From an uncultured Clostridia bacterium (GTDB taxonomy: Bacteria; Bacillota; Clostridia; Oscillospirales; Ruminococcaceae), in NCBI GenBank assembly GCA_947302065.1, contig CAMYUO010000135.1, positions 1-5,944 on the forward strand: a stretch of 5,944 nt of DNA, in the 5' to 3' direction. Position numbers and translations under genes: made by a program. Positions 5,151 to 5,944 of this stretch are shown here, piece by piece. A model generated the notes under the pieces. The model searched no databases, was not told the DNA's origin, and saw nothing but the letters and a program-made list of their open reading frames with translations. The stretch's first letter is position 1; every line of letters begins with the position of its first letter.

Positions 5151-5944
5151 ATGAACATAGCTGTTGCACAATCGGGCGGACCGACCTGCGCTATCAACGC
5201 ATCGCTTGTCGGCGTTTACAAAGAGGCTCTCAAGACTCCTGAGATAGATGCTGTTTTCGGCTCTATCAACGGCATCGAGGGTATCATCAACGATGAGCTC
5301 GTTGACCTGAAACTGATAATCAAGACAAATGAGGATATGGAGCTGCTGAGGCAGACACCATCGACCGTGCTCGGCTCGTGCAGATACAAGCTGCCGGATG
5401 TCACCGAGGAGAGCGAGACATACAAGAAGATACTCAGCTGCCTTGAAAAGCACAGGATAGAGGCGTTTTTCTACATCGGCGGAAACGACTCGATGGACAC
5501 CGTTGCAAAGCTTTCAGATTACTTCAAGGCTCACGATGTTCACATCAAAGTCGTCGGTATCCCAAAAACGATAGACAACGACCTGCCGGTGACAGACCAC
5601 ACGCCGGGCTTTGGCAGTGCTGCAAAATACGTTGCCGCAACAGTTCAGGAAATAATCAGGGATTCTTCGGTCTATTCGATAGAGTCAGTTACAATAGTTG
5701 AGATAATGGGCAGACACGCCGGCTGGCTCGCAGCTTCGACCTGTGTGCTCAGAGCAAATGACGAGATAGCTCCGCACCTTATTTATCTTCCCGAGTGCAA
5801 ATTCACCTCGGAAGGATTTCTTGAGGACGTCCGCAGCCAGCAGGCAAAGCACAAGGCTGTTATCATCGTCGTTTCAGAGGGTATGCAGATAGAGGACACA
5901 AAGAGCTTGCGTGATGACAGCGTTGACGTTTTCGGTCACCAGCA
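5151..5944 (+). CDS. pfp: 6-phosphofructokinase, probably pyrophosphate-dependent (partial, C-terminus outside window)
   Basis: This cytoplasmic enzyme phosphorylates fructose 6-phosphate to fructose 1,6-bisphosphate in glycolysis. The 264 residues present start MNIAVAQSGGPTCAINASL, the typical N-terminal glycine-rich loop. The phosphate-donor loop reads IGGNDSMDT (109-117), with Asp113 where ATP-dependent enzymes such as E. coli PfkA have Gly104. PKTIDNDLPVTDH (138-150) supplies Lys139 in place of Gly124 and the catalytic Asp142. Asp and Lys at these two positions are the established signature of pyrophosphate-dependent enzymes. TPGFGSAAKY (151-160), MGRHAGWLA (186-194) and VVSEGMQ (240-246, Glu243 matching PfkA Glu222) bind the sugar phosphate. 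About 100 to 150 residues are missing at the right edge. The ATG has AAAGGGAG at 8 nt. It has its own promoter and diverges from the SH3-domain gene. Donor specificity is inference; an ATP-type PfkA name is the alternative. Confidence 0.93.
   Translation, partial: MNIAVAQSGGPTCAINASLVGVYKEALKTPEIDAVFGSINGIEGIINDELVDLKLIIKTNEDMELLRQTPSTVLGSCRYKLPDVTEESETYKKILSCLEKHRIEAFFYIGGNDSMDTVAKLSDYFKAHDVHIKVVGIPKTIDNDLPVTDHTPGFGSAAKYVAATVQEIIRDSSVYSIESVTIVEIMGRHAGWLAASTCVLRANDEIAPHLIYLPECKFTSEGFLEDVRSQQAKHKAVIIVVSEGMQIEDTKSLRDDSVDVFGHQ

Overview
The window reads like chromosome of a low- to mid-GC, strictly anaerobic Firmicute, most likely a Clostridia member near Ruminococcus/Oscillospiraceae. This is inference from gene content and style: a Gram-positive lipoprotein form of a Liv binding protein with several unpaired cysteines, a phosphofructokinase with pyrophosphate-type residues, AGGAGG-like ribosome binding sites, and AT-rich intergenic DNA with near-consensus sigma-A promoters. 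No mobile element, CRISPR array, tRNA or rRNA is visible.

Layout. Positions 1 to 3972, all on the minus strand, hold a branched-chain amino acid type (HAAT/Liv) ABC transporter. In transcription order it is the substrate-binding lipoprotein (livJ, 3972 to 2782), then the two permeases livH (2574 to 1693) and livM (1653 to 568), then the ATPase livG (566 to 1, cut by the window edge). A second ATPase, livF, would be expected just outside. Positions 4865 to 4221 (minus) encode a single-pass membrane protein with an extracytoplasmic bacterial SH3 domain and unknown role. Positions 5151 to 5944 (plus) encode the first 264 residues of a 6-phosphofructokinase, divergent from the SH3 gene.

Transcription units. 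Four promoters can be read directly, with -35 and -10 boxes 16 to 18 bp apart: before livJ, before livH, before the SH3 gene (a perfect TTGACA-17-TATAAT) and before the phosphofructokinase. Two strong intrinsic terminators are visible, one after livJ and one after the SH3 gene. The Liv locus is therefore split: the binding protein has its own promoter and terminator, and a second extended -10 promoter restarts transcription for livHMG. This is a plausible way to make much more binding protein than membrane complex.

How the genes work together. LivJ captures the amino acid outside the cell, LivH/LivM form the channel and LivG (with LivF) hydrolyses ATP. The SH3 protein and phosphofructokinase are independent neighbours with no evident functional link to the transporter. 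I see no convincing undescribed system here. The best second-look items are the split promoter/terminator arrangement with a structured livH leader, the dyad symmetries upstream of livJ, the repeats at the SH3 promoter, and the uncharacterised SH3 membrane protein.
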